Shown: positions 6,441 through 12,601, counted from the stretch's first letter. The stretch: 14,328 nt of DNA from Candidatus Njordarchaeota archaeon (GCA_029856635.1 JAHKLH010000020.1:1-14328); one strand, 5' to 3'. The notes: a model not told the origin generated them from the letters alone. Translations and numbers: made by a program.

Positions 6441-6983
6441 ATGATTCTAACGCGTGATGAAATCTTATCGGAGATTAAGAGAGGTCGATTAAAGATAAAT
6501 CCCTTTTATGAAACATCACTTGGCGAGATTAGCTATGATTTGTCTTTAGGAAATGAATTCGTATTCGTTCAACCTTCGCGTACTGCCGTTATTGATGTAA
6601 CTGATCTTTCATCATTAAAATGTGAAAGAATTTTCTCTGGTCATATTATTCTTCAACCTCATGATTTTGTTCTTGCACGATCACAGGAATGGATTGAATT
6701 ACCAACGGACATCGTTGCGATGGTTTCTGGTAAATCAAGTTTAGCACGATTAGGTCTGGAAGTAGAAACAGCATATGTTATTGCACCGGGTCATGCTGGC
6801 TATATTATCTTGGAGATTTCTAATAGAAACCGTGTTGCTATTAAATTAAAGAGAGGAATGCTAATTGCACAGTTAATTTTCTTTCGCTTATCTAAACCGG
6901 TAAGGCGATACACTGATATAGGCCAATTTGGTGTTCAGAAAGAAATTTCTTTGCCAAAGAAATTAAAATTTGTTTCAACATAG
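6441..6983 (+). CDS. dcd: dCTP deaminase (dCTP/dUTP-type trimeric nucleotidase family)
   Basis: Converts dCTP to dUTP (or, in bifunctional archaeal forms, onward to dUMP) for thymidylate supply. The 180-residue protein begins MILTRDEILSEIKRGRLKIN, typical of Dcd, which decides the ATG at 6441 over ATG 6429 or TTG 6417; none has a good SD. Later motifs are GEISYDLSLGNEF, SGKSSLARLGL (about 96-106), IAPGHAGYIILEISN (about 114-128) with catalytic Glu about 125, and RGMLIAQLIFF (about 138-148). One oddity: the usual Arg of 'GRSSLAR' is Lys98. It is the first of three plus-strand genes leading into the Vps4-Vps25 pair. Deaminase-only and bifunctional forms cannot be told apart confidently. Confidence 0.88.
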   Translation: MILTRDEILSEIKRGRLKINPFYETSLGEISYDLSLGNEFVFVQPSRTAVIDVTDLSSLKCERIFSGHIILQPHDFVLARSQEWIELPTDIVAMVSGKSSLARLGLEVETAYVIAPGHAGYIILEISNRNRVAIKLKRGMLIAQLIFFRLSKPVRRYTDIGQFGVQKEISLPKKLKFVST

Positions 6984-7001
6984 TCTTTTATCGGGAGTTT
7001 G

Positions 7002-8147
7002 ATGGAACGATTAAGCGAATTAATTGAGCAAGCATCAAATTTCGCACGGAAAGCAATAAGACTTGAGCGTGATGGTAATATTGCTGCAGCGATTTATAAC
7101 TATTCGCAAGCAGTTAAAATTTTAAAAACTCTTTTGCAAATTGACCAGAGATCACAAGCCAGAGAAATCTACAGAAAGCGTTTAAAAGAGTACTCTTTGA
7201 GGATTAAACGATTATTATCTCGTGCTTGGAGTAAGGAGAAACAAATTCCACAAGTAAAAAGAAGAACAGAGTACTTGGTCCAAGAACCATCAATTCAATT
7301 TACGGACGTCATTATGATGGAGAAACCAAAAATAAGAGAACAAGACATTGCCGATTTAGAGCACGCAAAGCAAATCTTAAAAGAGGCAGTTATTTGGCCA
7401 ATTCTACGTCCTGATTTGTTTAAACATATAACTCCATGGAGAGGAATTTTACTCTTTGGACCACCAGGTTGCGGTAAAACATTATTAGCTAAATGGGTCG
7501 CTTCCGAAACAAAATCCACGTTTCTTGTCGTGGATTCTGCTACATTACTGAGTAAGTGGCTGGGAGAAAGCGAAAAAATAGTAAAAAAGATTTTCTCTCT
7601 CGCAAGAGAACACCAACCTGCTGTAATTTTTATAGATGAAATCGATGCTATCGCGGCTAAGCGTGGAGAAGAACATGAAGCCATGCGAAGAGTAAAAGCA
7701 ATCTTCCTAACGGAAATGGACGGAATTCATAGCAAACCAAACGAGCAAATAGTAGTAATCGGTGCAACTAATTTACCTTGGGACATAGATCCCGCCTTTC
7801 GGCGCAGATTTGAGCGAAGAGTTTATATTCCTTTACCGGATTTCAATGCGAGAAAACAAATATTTAGGATCCACTTGAGGGGAATTAAACTTTCTGATAA
7901 TGTTAACTTTGATGAACTTGCAAGATTAACCGAAGGCTATACTGGAGCAGATATTGCTCTTATTTGCAGGGAAGCTGCCATGATTCCTATAAGAGAATTA
8001 GCAGAAAGCGGCCAATTATTAAGAGGAAAACCAAGACCAGTTCAAATGAGTGACTTTCTAGAAGCTATAAAGAAAATTAAGCCTTCAGTCTCAAAAGAAG
8101 AAATTCGCAAATACGAAGAATGGGCAAGAAAATTCTCGACAACATAG
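7002..8147 (+). CDS. cdvC: Vps4/CdvC-type AAA ATPase with N-terminal MIT domain
   Basis: ESCRT-III disassembly ATPase for archaeal cell division or membrane scission. The MIT domain (residues ~1-75) is a three-helix bundle with ELIEQASNFARKAIRLERDG and IYNYSQAVKILKTLLQ. After a linker comes the Vps4-like DIADLEHAKQILKEAVIWP. The AAA core has Walker A GPPGCGKT (~153-160), pore loop SKWLGESEK, Walker B VIFIDEID (~208-215), sensor 1 GATN, and the arginine-finger segment FRRRFERR. A C-terminal helix (EEIRKYEEWARKFSTT) matches the Vps4 family end. Start ATG 7002 has GGGAG five bases upstream; a TTG one codon earlier is less likely. The stop abuts the start of the Vps25-like gene. All catalytic residues are intact. 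No cdvA or cdvB gene lies in the window. Confidence 0.93.
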   Translation: MERLSELIEQASNFARKAIRLERDGNIAAAIYNYSQAVKILKTLLQIDQRSQAREIYRKRLKEYSLRIKRLLSRAWSKEKQIPQVKRRTEYLVQEPSIQFTDVIMMEKPKIREQDIADLEHAKQILKEAVIWPILRPDLFKHITPWRGILLFGPPGCGKTLLAKWVASETKSTFLVVDSATLLSKWLGESEKIVKKIFSLAREHQPAVIFIDEIDAIAAKRGEEHEAMRRVKAIFLTEMDGIHSKPNEQIVVIGATNLPWDIDPAFRRRFERRVYIPLPDFNARKQIFRIHLRGIKLSDNVNFDELARLTEGYTGADIALICREAAMIPIRELAESGQLLRGKPRPVQMSDFLEAIKKIKPSVSKEEIRKYEEWARKFSTT

Positions 8148-8849
8148 GTGATTAAACTGGAAGAGGAAATTCAAAAAATCGTAGAGCAACTTGAGCTTAA
8201 GGAAACCGAGGAGGAAACAGAAGAAAAAATACGTAAAAAACGTATAAGCTCTTTAGCAACTCCCAAACTTAAAACAATTGAGGTTCCAGTAATAATTACT
8301 GAATTCCTAAGGAAAAAATTCCGCAGAATCCTTAGAAAATGCCTTCAAGAATCGAGAAAAATTGACTATCCACAACATGTTTGGAAAGATTGGTGTAAAT
8401 ACAAGCCAGACGATAGATTTTACAATGCATGGCTAAAAATATGGGCAAACGCAATACTAGCACACGCATCACAAAAGAGAACATTCATTTTAATACTTCC
8501 AGAAATAGCAAAAGAACCCCCTTTCACATCAAATGGCACAAGATTAGATGAAAATTACTTAATTGCCGCCGCAGACATACTCGTCAAACACAACAAAGCA
8601 AAATGGCTTGATTCGAATAAAAAAACTCTGCTCGTCTGGTGGATTGATAAAAAAACAATAGCTGAAGAAATTGTAAAAATAATCAAAGAACTCCAACTCA
8701 ACATCATAACAATGAATGATCTAATCGATGCCGGAATACCGGAAGAAATAATCCCCGAAATAATAAGTGAACTTGAGCACATCACCAAGATAAGACTAAT
8801 CTCACGAGGGAATAGAATAATCGGAATAAAATTTGAAGAAATTTTATGA
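8148..8849 (+). CDS. ESCRT-II Vps25-like tandem winged-helix protein
   Basis: A 233-residue protein. Residues ~74-233 follow the eukaryotic/Asgard Vps25 layout of two winged helices. WH1 includes FYNAWLKIWANAILAHASQK and ends with NKAKWLDSNKKTLLVWW (~149-165). This aligns with Vps25 'kGnleWLDkskssflImWrrpeeW' in order and spacing. WH2 runs through IAEEIVKIIK, the T-x-x-DL motif IITMNDLID (parallel to Vps25 'vfTlyEL'), ISELEHITKIRLISRG and the terminal IGIKF (Vps25 'GVKF'). The first ~70 residues are a Glu/Lys-rich extension not usual for Vps25. Vps25 is an ESCRT-II subunit that engages ESCRT-III, so finding it right after Vps4 (GTG start touching the TAG stop) fits one pathway. Alignment was by eye; another tandem-WH protein is possible. 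Confidence 0.72.
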   Translation: MIKLEEEIQKIVEQLELKETEEETEEKIRKKRISSLATPKLKTIEVPVIITEFLRKKFRRILRKCLQESRKIDYPQHVWKDWCKYKPDDRFYNAWLKIWANAILAHASQKRTFILILPEIAKEPPFTSNGTRLDENYLIAAADILVKHNKAKWLDSNKKTLLVWWIDKKTIAEEIVKIIKELQLNIITMNDLIDAGIPEEIIPEIISELEHITKIRLISRGNRIIGIKFEEIL

Positions 8850-8856
8850 ATAAACT

Positions 8857-9030
8857 AGTGCTTTGACTTCTGCCTCCTGTTCTTAAATGGCGCCTTTGAT
8901 AGAAACACCAGACACTTTAATAACTTCGAATTTAATATCAAGCAAACAACTGCAGAACCTACTTGAACTCCTTTTAGTCATATTCAAACCAAATGTAAAG
9001 GATAAAAATAGCCTTGTCACGTCTGATTTA
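8857..9030 (-). pseudogene. Decayed duplicate of the 3' end of rps12
   Basis: The plus strand here reads TGCTTTGACTTCTGCCTC at 8859, closely matching the intact rps12 3' end at 9664. The match continues through TTAATAAC.T.GAATTTAA. On the minus strand one frame gives LLDIKFEVIKVSGVSIKGAI then a stop, against DLPGVKFKVIKVAGVSLKAL in intact S12. A shifted frame then gives NRRQKSKH and TAG against GKKQKPKH and TAG. So it is a frameshifted, truncated copy of the S12 C-terminus. Similarity fades upstream of about 8990 (SSSRFCSC against AQSKSYGD) and is doubtful past 9030. The 77-codon plus-strand open frame at 8887-9120 overlies this remnant and is not believed to be a gene. Confidence 0.8.
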
Positions 9031-9143
9031 GGCATAACCAAAATACTAAAAATGTGCAAAAGAGACCTAAAAGAGTCCGATACGCCATTGTCAAATTCTC
9101 AGTTAAATTTGTTTGATTAGACTAATTTTAGTTGGGGATTTCT

Positions 9144-9575
9144 ATGTCATTGATAATCTCACCGCCACTTTCGAAAATACTCACAGAACTAGCTCGAAAA
9201 CAAGGAATACCAATAGATTTTTTTCTAGCAAAAATCGCTGAAAAAGACCTTGATCCAAATACTCGAATTAAAATGTACTTAGAAATTTTTGAGAAACTTC
9301 TCAAAGAAGCTGAGGAATATGAAGGAAAAGGTGATTTAATTCAAGCATCCGAGAAATATTGGGAAGCAATTTGTGCATTACTCAATATCATTGGAGAAAT
9401 TAAGGGAATGCCTCACTACAGACACAGTGACTACTGGGAAATCATTGAAGAGATAATAAGCGAGACAAGAGATAGAGACATCGCTAGGTTTTTCTCTGTT
9501 GCAGAAAGATTACATGCAAACTTCTATCATAACTTCATTCGAAAAGAAACTTTCACATATATTCCTCTGATGTAA
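9144..9575 (+). CDS. PaREP1/PaREP8-family protein, probably frameshifted near the C-terminus
   Basis: Small helical protein of the archaeal PaREP1 family (HEPN-like helices), expanded in hyperthermophiles and of unknown function. Evidence: an N-terminal PPLSKILTELARKQGIPIDF segment, then the family core YEGKGDLIQASEKYWEAICA (about 'GDyrQAsEKlWgA.aa'), a His-containing helix HYRHSDYWEIIEEI, and AERLHANFYHNFIRKE (about 'A..LHvNFYE'). Start ATG 9144 has GGGGAT six bases upstream. The reading frame ends early at FTYIPLM. The next frame continues with DVKALIEKLKNYIRSKG, which looks like the missing family C-terminus. It lies between the degenerate and the intact copies of the rps12 3' end. Confidence 0.75.
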   Translation: MSLIISPPLSKILTELARKQGIPIDFFLAKIAEKDLDPNTRIKMYLEIFEKLLKEAEEYEGKGDLIQASEKYWEAICALLNIIGEIKGMPHYRHSDYWEIIEEIISETRDRDIARFFSVAERLHANFYHNFIRKETFTYIPLM

Positions 9576-9659
9576 AAGCACTTATTGAAAAATTAAAGAA
9601 CTACATAAGGTCCAAAGGATCCAAATATAAGGAATTTTTGACAGAACAATGCACAAATC
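9569..9659 (+). other. Out-of-frame continuation of the PaREP1 gene
   Basis: In a different frame from 9144-9575 this stretch reads DVKALIEKLKNYIRSKGSKY and on to EFLTEQ. An amphipathic Lys/Glu helix of this kind normally ends PaREP1 proteins after the 'NFYE' motif. It supports a single-base indel in about 9549-9570. The frame has no stop until it runs into the antisense of rps12, so the natural end is unclear. Confidence 0.5.
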
Positions 9660-10103
9660 CTAATGCTTTGGCTTCTGCTTCTTACCTTCTAGTAAAGCCT
9701 TCAATGACACTCCAGCAACCTTAATAACCTTGAATTTAACACCAGGCAAGTCACCGTAGGACTTACTTTGAGCACCACCAATTCGCTCAATCAAAACTTC
9801 GTCGTGCTCATCTATGAATGTTATAGCTCCATCTCCCGGTGCAAAAGCAGTTACGATTTTACCCGTTTTTCTTAACTTAACACGAACTGCCTTTCTTAAT
9901 GCCGAACAAGGCTTCCTAGCTTCAATTCCGACTTTTTTCAAAACGATGCCGCTTCCCATAGGGGCCGCGAGAAGCGGATCCATTTTTTCGAATATGTGCC
10001 TAAAAATCTTTCTCTTGTATTCTGGCTTTGCAAGACGTTGTTTCTTCCTCTTCTTCCGTAAGGGTCTTGCAGCAAATTCTCCCATTGGTGCTTTCTTTAC
10101 CAT
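9660..10103 (-). CDS. rps12: Small ribosomal subunit protein S12 (uS12)
   Basis: Decoding-centre ribosomal protein, 147 residues, the archaeal length. Characteristic stretches are RPLRKKRKKQRLAKPEYKRK, PLLAAPMGSGIVLKKVGIEA, the universally conserved RKPCSALRKAVRVKL, APGDGAITFIDEHDEVLIE and the C-terminal DLPGVKFKVIKVAGVSLKAL. ATG at 10103 has GAGGGGAG a few bases upstream. In most archaea rps12 is with nusA, rps7 and the EF-2 gene; here it is alone, with its own promoter, facing the PaREP1 gene. A decayed duplicate of its 3' end lies about 800 bases away in the same orientation. Confidence 0.96.
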   Translation of the reverse strand: MVKKAPMGEFAARPLRKKRKKQRLAKPEYKRKIFRHIFEKMDPLLAAPMGSGIVLKKVGIEARKPCSALRKAVRVKLRKTGKIVTAFAPGDGAITFIDEHDEVLIERIGGAQSKSYGDLPGVKFKVIKVAGVSLKALLEGKKQKPKH

Positions 10104-10140
10104 TCTTCTCCCCTCAACACTTTAATTATTCATATGAAAC

Positions 10141-10151
10141 AAAATAAAAAG
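10141..10151 (-). promoter_or_regulatory. Putative TATA box of rps12
   Basis: The minus strand reads CTTTTTATTTT about 40 bases upstream of the rps12 ATG, leaving a leader of about 15 bases with the GAGGGGAG site. The remaining gap up to the tRNA (10152-10343) shows no gene, clear hairpin or repeat. Confidence 0.45.
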
Positions 10152-10343
10152 ATGTTTGTGAAAAGTATAGACCTTCGAATATCTGAATTCTTCTCACTAT
10201 GAGAGCTAATAAAATTCTTTGACTAAATTTAAATTATACTGCTGTAAGACTTTTGTGAAAACCCTAGCATAGGGGGATATTAATTCGTCTGTGTTAATAT
10301 GCAATAATAATCAGAAAATAATTCATTTCATGAAAATTATCAA

Positions 10344-10352
10344 CTTTAAAAA
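10344..10352 (+). promoter_or_regulatory. Putative TATA box of tRNA-Gln
   Basis: CTTTAAAAA, about 40 bases before the tRNA 5' end, would give a short 5' leader of about 15 bases. A chance AT-rich match is possible. Confidence 0.35.
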
Positions 10353-10389
10353 TTCAAAAAACTACAATAACTATGGAAAACATTGACAT

Positions 10390-10460
10390 GCCCCGTGGTG
10401 TAGTGGTCAAGCACGCCCGGCTCTGGACCGGGTTGCCGGGGTTCGAATCCCCGCGGGGCA
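10390..10460 (+). tRNA. tRNA-Gln (anticodon CUG)
   Basis: Cloverleaf readable by eye. Acceptor GCCCCGT pairs with GCGGGGC (one G-U). The D arm contains GTAGTGGTCAAGCA. Anticodon stem CCCGG/CCGGG encloses loop CTCTGGA with CTG at positions 34-36. T arm is CGGGG TTCGAAT CCCCG. Discriminator base is A. No intron; CCA is not encoded (ACT follows). High stem GC fits a thermophile. Confidence 0.95.
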
Positions 10461-10509
10461 ACTATATTTTCTCTTAAATTACTTTAGTCTTAGTATTTCA
10501 CTTTTTGAA

Positions 10510-10517
10510 TATTTAAT
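10510..10517 (+). promoter_or_regulatory. Putative TATA box of the PRPP synthetase gene
   Basis: TATTTAAT about 35 bases before the ATG at 10549; this predicts a leader of roughly 12 bases containing the GGAGAG site. Confidence 0.35.
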
Positions 10518-10548
10518 CATATTGTGGCTTTTCAATGTGGAGAGAAAT

Positions 10549-11451
10549 ATGTTAATTTGTTATGATCTGTATTATGAAGAAATTGGTTTTGAAATCGCTA
10601 AGAAACTTAATGCTAAGATTTTGCCGATGAGCCATAAGATTTTTCCAGATGGGGAAACATATATTCGTTTTCCGAATCCAGATGTGATTGAAGGAGAAAC
10701 AATCGTGTTCATTGGCAATGCGTATCCTAATCAAAATAATGGAATCATTAGAGCACTATTCACTGTATCAACTCTAAAGGATTTAGGTGCGAAGAAAGTA
10801 ATAATTGTTTTTCCGTACTTACCATACTCGAGACAAGATAAGCGTTTTCTACCTGGTGAATGCATAAGTGCGAAAGTTTTAGTGGATTTGCTTATTAAGG
10901 CTGGTGCTGATATAGTGATGACGATAGATGTTCATAACGAAAAAGCATTTGAGGAGTTTGGAGCAAAATTTGTTAATATATCCTCAATGAACGCTTGGGC
11001 GAAATATTTTAAGAAAATAAACAAGAGCTACTTTCTTGTGGCTCCTGATAAGGGAAGAATGAAAGTAGTTGGAAAATTGGCAGAGATTCTAAGTGTTGAT
11101 GCTACATCGTTTATTAAAGAAAGAGATCTAACAACAGGAAAAATACTAAAACATGCACCCTCAAATGAAGAAGAATTAATGAAATTAGCGAAAGAAAATG
11201 AGATTGCAATAATATGGGATGACATTTTAGCGACGGGCGGAACAGTAGCAAACGTATCTAAGCAACTTCGTAAGATATTTAATGGAGAGATTTGGGCAGC
11301 ATTTACACATGTCCTCATGCTCCCGGGAGCTATTCAGAGGATTACAATGGCGGGGGTAAGCAAGATTATTGCAACAAATACGATAAGAAACACTTTCGCA
11401 GAAGTAAATATTTCACAATTACTTGCAAATGAAGTGCAAAAATATGCATAA
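10549..11451 (+). CDS. prs: Ribose-phosphate pyrophosphokinase (PRPP synthetase)
   Basis: Makes 5-phosphoribosyl-1-pyrophosphate from ribose 5-phosphate and ATP for nucleotide, histidine and other pathways. The 300-residue protein has FPDGETYIRFPN (32-43), the ATP-binding flexible loop FPYLPYSRQDKRF (88-100), TIDVHN (125-130) at the metal/active-site position, PDKGR (166-170) and the PRPP-binding loop WDDILATGGTV (223-233). All match the family in order and spacing, and length fits the archaeal class. Start ATG 10549 has GGAGAG four bases upstream; an upstream TTG at 10522 lacks support. It is a stand-alone gene downstream of tRNA-Gln. Confidence 0.95.
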   Translation: MLICYDLYYEEIGFEIAKKLNAKILPMSHKIFPDGETYIRFPNPDVIEGETIVFIGNAYPNQNNGIIRALFTVSTLKDLGAKKVIIVFPYLPYSRQDKRFLPGECISAKVLVDLLIKAGADIVMTIDVHNEKAFEEFGAKFVNISSMNAWAKYFKKINKSYFLVAPDKGRMKVVGKLAEILSVDATSFIKERDLTTGKILKHAPSNEEELMKLAKENEIAIIWDDILATGGTVANVSKQLRKIFNGEIWAAFTHVLMLPGAIQRITMAGVSKIIATNTIRNTFAEVNISQLLANEVQKYA

Positions 11452-11463
11452 AAAATCATCCTT

Positions 11464-11811
11464 TCATTCAATAATGTACTCTACATGAATATCTTCGTAG
11501 AGCCACACAACTTTACCCTGAATTTTCGTAGATTTCAGCACTTCAGCAATTCTCTTAGCAATTACATCATGTTTTCGTGGGTCTATTCTCACTATAATGA
11601 TAGCAAAGGGTCTTATACCAAATGCGGATGAAGACGCAAGGAAGGAGATATCATGTGTTACAATTACTCTCTGTTCTCTAGCAGAAAATTCAGCAATCTT
11701 GTGGTTCTTAAGACCTCGCGAAATCTCGCGAATATGTATAACATCAAAACTAAGTTTTCTCAGTTTACTCACGAGTTTTGGGCTAACGTTTTCATCAAGT
11801 AATAACCTCAA
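11464..11811 (-). CDS. DUF5615 PIN-like protein, probable toxin
   Basis: The 115-residue protein starts MRLLLDENVSPKLVSKL, the typical beginning of DUF5615/Mut7-C-like PIN-fold proteins. Further motifs are FDVIHIREISRGLKNHKIAE, RVIVTHDISFLAS (the PIN-like 'vvThDkDF' acidic site) and a C-terminal IQGKVVWLYEDIHVEYI. Acidic residues Asp-Glu near the start and the THD motif form the expected metal site of a ribonuclease. Start chosen: TTG at 11811, which gives the family N-terminus; ATG at 11835 adds MRSSWCVG. It overlaps the DUF433 gene and is expected to be co-translated with it as a toxin-antitoxin-like module. Nuclease activity is inferred. Confidence 0.8.
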   Translation of the reverse strand: MRLLLDENVSPKLVSKLRKLSFDVIHIREISRGLKNHKIAEFSAREQRVIVTHDISFLASSSAFGIRPFAIIIVRIDPRKHDVIAKRIAEVLKSTKIQGKVVWLYEDIHVEYIIE

Positions 11812-12055
11812 TCCCACGCACCAAGAACTTCGCATACATGATAGCCGCTATCACATCTTCCTTAGATATACCATACTCTTGCGCAATTTCCTCTGGCGTC
11901 ATTCCAGATGATAAAAGCTCAAGAATAAACTCAACCGTAATCCTTGTCCCACGAATTACAGGTTTGCCCCCACACACTTGCGGATCGATTGTAATCCTCT
12001 TTCGCACTAGTTCCAATTCATCTAGGTCTTTTTTATCCAAAATTACTCGAGTCAT
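11795..12055 (-). CDS. DUF433 protein, probable antitoxin
   Basis: An 86-residue protein with the DUF433 signature: KRITIDPQVCGGKPVIRGTR, then ITVEFILELLSSGMTPEEIA and EYGISKEDVIAAIMYAKFL. It has the helix-turn-helix-like fold used by antitoxins paired with DUF5615 proteins. Start ATG 12055; an upstream TTG at 12070 is less likely because the GTGGG-type site sits between them. Its end overlaps the partner gene. It is likely to bind both its partner and its own promoter, as many such antitoxins do. Confidence 0.82.
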   Translation of the reverse strand: MTRVILDKKDLDELELVRKRITIDPQVCGGKPVIRGTRITVEFILELLSSGMTPEEIAQEYGISKEDVIAAIMYAKFLVRGIEVIT

Positions 12056-12089
12056 TGTAATTTCCCACAACCGTTATACGAAAACTTAA

Positions 12090-12099
12090 ACTTAAAAAT
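12090..12099 (-). promoter_or_regulatory. Putative TATA box of the DUF433/DUF5615 pair
   Basis: The minus strand reads ATTTTTAAGT about 40 bases upstream of the ATG at 12055, giving a leader of about 15 bases. Confidence 0.35.
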
Positions 12100-12408
12100 A
12101 TTTTGGGCAATTTAGGTAACCTTAATAGAAATTAAGGTCTGTCACAAAAACTTTAGAATTGCTGATGTACTCGCAAGTAGTGAAATACTAGGTCACATTG
12201 CTTATTAAGTCAGCGCTTACATCACGAGTAGTATTATTGATTCCTCTTTGGTATTATCTTAGAAGAAAATCTATATTAAGCACTAATTCTTGGAAACCCA
12301 TCATAAGTTAGTCGAACTTAGCATTTTGGAATTTAACCCATTTTTAGAATTGGTGAAGATTTTTTCTTTACAGATCATGGATCAAACGCACTGATAGATT
12401 AAAATAAA
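12100..12408. other. Intergenic stretch without a recognisable gene
   Basis: About 310 bases with no open frame of useful length on either strand. A short inverted repeat (TACTCG near 12166, CGAGTA near 12226) is visible but weak. A minus-strand stretch near 12130-12240 reads like a degraded protein (DVSADLIS then a stop); it may be remains of a PIN-type gene, but this is not convincing. Confidence 0.4.
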
Positions 12409-12419
12409 CTTTTTAAACT
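12409..12419 (+). promoter_or_regulatory. Putative TATA box of tRNA-Tyr
   Basis: CTTTTTAAACT about 35 bases before the tRNA 5' end, with spacing that allows a short 5' leader. Confidence 0.45.
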
Positions 12420-12449
12420 TCTCTCATTCATTTATTTGGAAAAATATTT

Positions 12450-12574
12450 CGGGGGGTAGCGCAGCCTGGTTAGCGCGGCCGGCTGTAGGCTCCAGCGCGC
12501 GGCTGGAGCTCTTGACTCCAGCGGCCGCGCGGATAGAGACCGGTAGGTCGCGGGTTCAAATCCCGCCCCCCCGA
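12450..12574 (+). tRNA. tRNA-Tyr (anticodon GUA) with intron
   Basis: Acceptor CGGGGGG (12450-12456) pairs with CCCCCCG (12567-12573), and the first pair is C1:G72, the archaeal tyrosine identity element. D arm is GCGC...GCGC around AGCCTGGTTA. Anticodon stem GCCGG (12478-12482) pairs with CCGGT (12540-12544). The mature loop is CTGTAGA with GTA at 12485-12487. T arm GCGGG TTCAAAT CCCGC. Discriminator A at 12574 is followed by an encoded CCA (12575-12577). The mature molecule is 75 bases before CCA. A 50-base intron sits after position 37. Confidence 0.95.
12489..12538 (+). other. tRNA-Tyr intron at position 37/38 with canonical BHB
   Basis: Removing these 50 bases restores a seven-base anticodon loop. 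The junctions form a textbook bulge-helix-bulge: exon stem CCGG (12479-12482) with CCGG (12540-12543), central helix CTGT (12483-12486) with ATAG (12533-12536), and three-base bulges AG^G (12487-12489) and AG^A (12537-12539), each cut after the second base. Inside, CGCGCGGCTGGAG (12496-12508) pairs with CTCCA (12516-12520) and GCCGCGCG (12524-12531) across a 3-base bulge. An alternative 8-bp hairpin is GCTCCAGC/GCTGGAGC (12489-12509). Confidence 0.9.
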
Positions 12575-12595
12575 CCAGGCTTGAACACATCCTGC

Positions 12596-12601
12596 CTTTT
12601 T
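12596..12601 (+). terminator. T-run terminator after tRNA-Tyr
   Basis: CTTTTT beginning about 20 bases after the CCA end; archaeal polymerase commonly stops at such T-runs. Confidence 0.4.

Noticed and set aside
8887..9120. A 77-codon plus-strand open frame between the Vps25-like and PaREP1 genes.
   Set aside because: It lies antisense over the decayed rps12 3' end, lacks a ribosome site and has no family features; the remnant explains it.
9576..9659. A possible attachment site at the rps12 3' end.
   Set aside because: No integrase gene and no exact short direct repeat was found; the evidence supports only a decayed duplicate.
12130..12245. Minus-strand sequence reading DVSADLIS, a stop, then YFTTCEYIS, suggestive of a broken PIN-domain start.
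   Set aside because: The match is short, contains a stop and lacks the downstream acidic motifs, so it is not better than chance by eye.
12489..12509. A perfect 8-bp GC hairpin that might be a terminator or recombination site.
   Set aside because: It lies wholly within the tRNA-Tyr intron, which explains the structure; no T-run follows.
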